Shown in pieces: positions 63,056 through 64,000 of a stretch of 64,000 bases of DNA (position 1 is its first letter; each line of letters opens with the position of its first letter). Both the position numbers and the translations under genes were made by a program. Below the pieces are notes generated by a model. It ran no database searches. It was not told the origin of the DNA and saw nothing but the letters and a program-made list of their open reading frames with translations. This stretch comes from Sanderia malayensis. Lineage: Eukaryota; Cnidaria; Scyphozoa; Semaeostomeae; Pelagiidae. The DNA is taken from the NCBI GenBank assembly GCA_013076295.1, contig RQOL01000616.1, positions 3,376,392 to 3,440,391 on the forward strand, written 5' to 3'.

Positions 63056-64000
63056 GTTGTTCGAGTAAATTGAAAAAAACTCCGCCATTTTCGAGAAGAT
63101 ACTTTCAATAGTGAAGATGGCTTTCAATTCAAGTGACGAAATACGTTTGTGGACAGCTGACTTCAGTACTTCCCACTTCCACGCTGCGGTGCAAGCAATA
63201 GGTCACTTTATCTGAAATGGAAAACAAAATGAATTCAACTAATCGGGCGATTATATCAAACATTCTAGTCGTTAATCACCTACAATCATATGCATCAACT
63301 GCAGTGCAATGTAGGTAGAAATCTTCACAGCTACAAAGTGTCAGTGTAGTCATTGATATTAGCGAGAAAAACTAGTGACAGCACAAATAAAGGACAGCCG
63401 TTTGGTCCTCAGCACGTGAGTGTCTTGCATAAGAAAATAACATGCGGTAGCATCGGATGAAAAGTTCACTCCGTTCTCTCAAGTGTATCTATTGTCAGTC
63501 TTTAACATTCACAAGTCTATTCCATTCCATAGAAACTGATATGATATCGTTACTGGCTGAACAAATAGATATCTATCCTCATTAACCCACCGTAGAGTCG
63601 AGTTAACTTGCTCGTCCAATTTGATTAAATCTCCAAATAACTATGGCTTCTTCAGGCAATGTTTTAAACATGTCGCTGTATACATTCGCTACGATAGTTT
63701 CTGAAGAATTCCCACACAAAACTGTCCTTCCTCAAAACTACAACCGCAACCATAATAAGAAAGCGATTCATTACTACGGCACCTGGTGTGTCGAAACTCA
63801 GTTTTCAAGATAAAAACATCGGGGAAAATTGCATAGAAAATCCAGCAACAGGTGCTTGATGCGATATTATCGTTTATCATTTGATTTCATAATTACAAGC
63901 GCTAAAGAACAAAGTATATGGTCGCAAATAAACAATGCCTGAAGCAAAGCCCTATTTCAGCCGATACCATGAAAAGTTATAAGAAGCGAAATAAAACAAC
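63056..64000. other. Upstream region of the alpha2/delta gene; no supported gene
   Basis: This should hold the promoter and 5' leader of the minus-strand gene. A 56-codon open frame at 63643-63813 (+) starts with MASSGNVLNMSLYTF but shows no domain and no splice-linked extension, so I do not call it a gene. Confidence 0.4.

Noticed and set aside
63643..63813. 56-codon frame MASSGNVLNMSLYTF...
   Set aside because: Too short and without recognisable domain, promoter or splice continuation to call a gene.

Overview
This is a eukaryotic nuclear DNA window from an invertebrate animal. It is AT-rich, every large gene is split into short exons by GT-AG introns mostly of about 85-400 bp, and the protein families are metazoan: fibulin, an SVEP1/polydom-like matrix protein, an ANKH transporter, an IP3 receptor and a voltage-gated calcium channel alpha2/delta subunit. 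The compact introns and gene spacing, together with early-animal matrix families, suggest a non-bilaterian such as a sponge. That placement is an inference; the sequence alone does not name the species.

Layout from left to right. (1) Positions 3-131 hold the 3' end of a lysine-rich protein I do not recognise. (2) 3821-23061 (+) is a complete inositol 1,4,5-trisphosphate receptor gene that I could thread through 58 coding exons, about 2,737 residues, with no frame break. (3) 24722-25768 (-) is an intronless mitochondrial carrier of the SLC25A33/36 pyrimidine-nucleotide type. (4) 27846-33413 (+) is a fibulin-1-like gene of 13 coding exons. (5) 33806-36960 (+) is an ANKH-like transporter of 12 exons, starting only about 390 bp after the fibulin stop. 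(6) 38507-51638 (+) is an SVEP1-like secreted mosaic protein of 36 exons, about 2,410 residues. (7) 52644-63055 (-) is a calcium channel alpha2/delta subunit of 39 exons, tail to tail with the SVEP1-like gene. Between those two lies a strongly palindromic minisatellite (51797-52390).

The genes are not a pathway, but calcium handling recurs: ER calcium release (ITPR), surface calcium channel trafficking (alpha2/delta), calcium-binding EGF matrix proteins (fibulin, SVEP1-like), and ANKH, whose relatives control extracellular pyrophosphate and mineralisation.

The less ordinary features are mostly in introns and repeats. They include two independent cases where a splice site sits inside a tandem array, so the splice signal itself is multiplied (acceptor in the SVEP1-like gene, donor in the alpha2/delta gene). 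Two copies of a roughly 540-bp element carry a tRNA-like Pol III promoter plus a 20-bp hairpin. Other cases are a hexanucleotide array, foldback elements, a WxxW domain placed after the pentraxin domain of the SVEP1-like protein, a GC-AG intron, and an apparent one-base frameshift in the VWA domain of the alpha2/delta gene. All exon boundaries are my own reading from splice consensus, phase continuity and remembered vertebrate homologues; no alignment was run.
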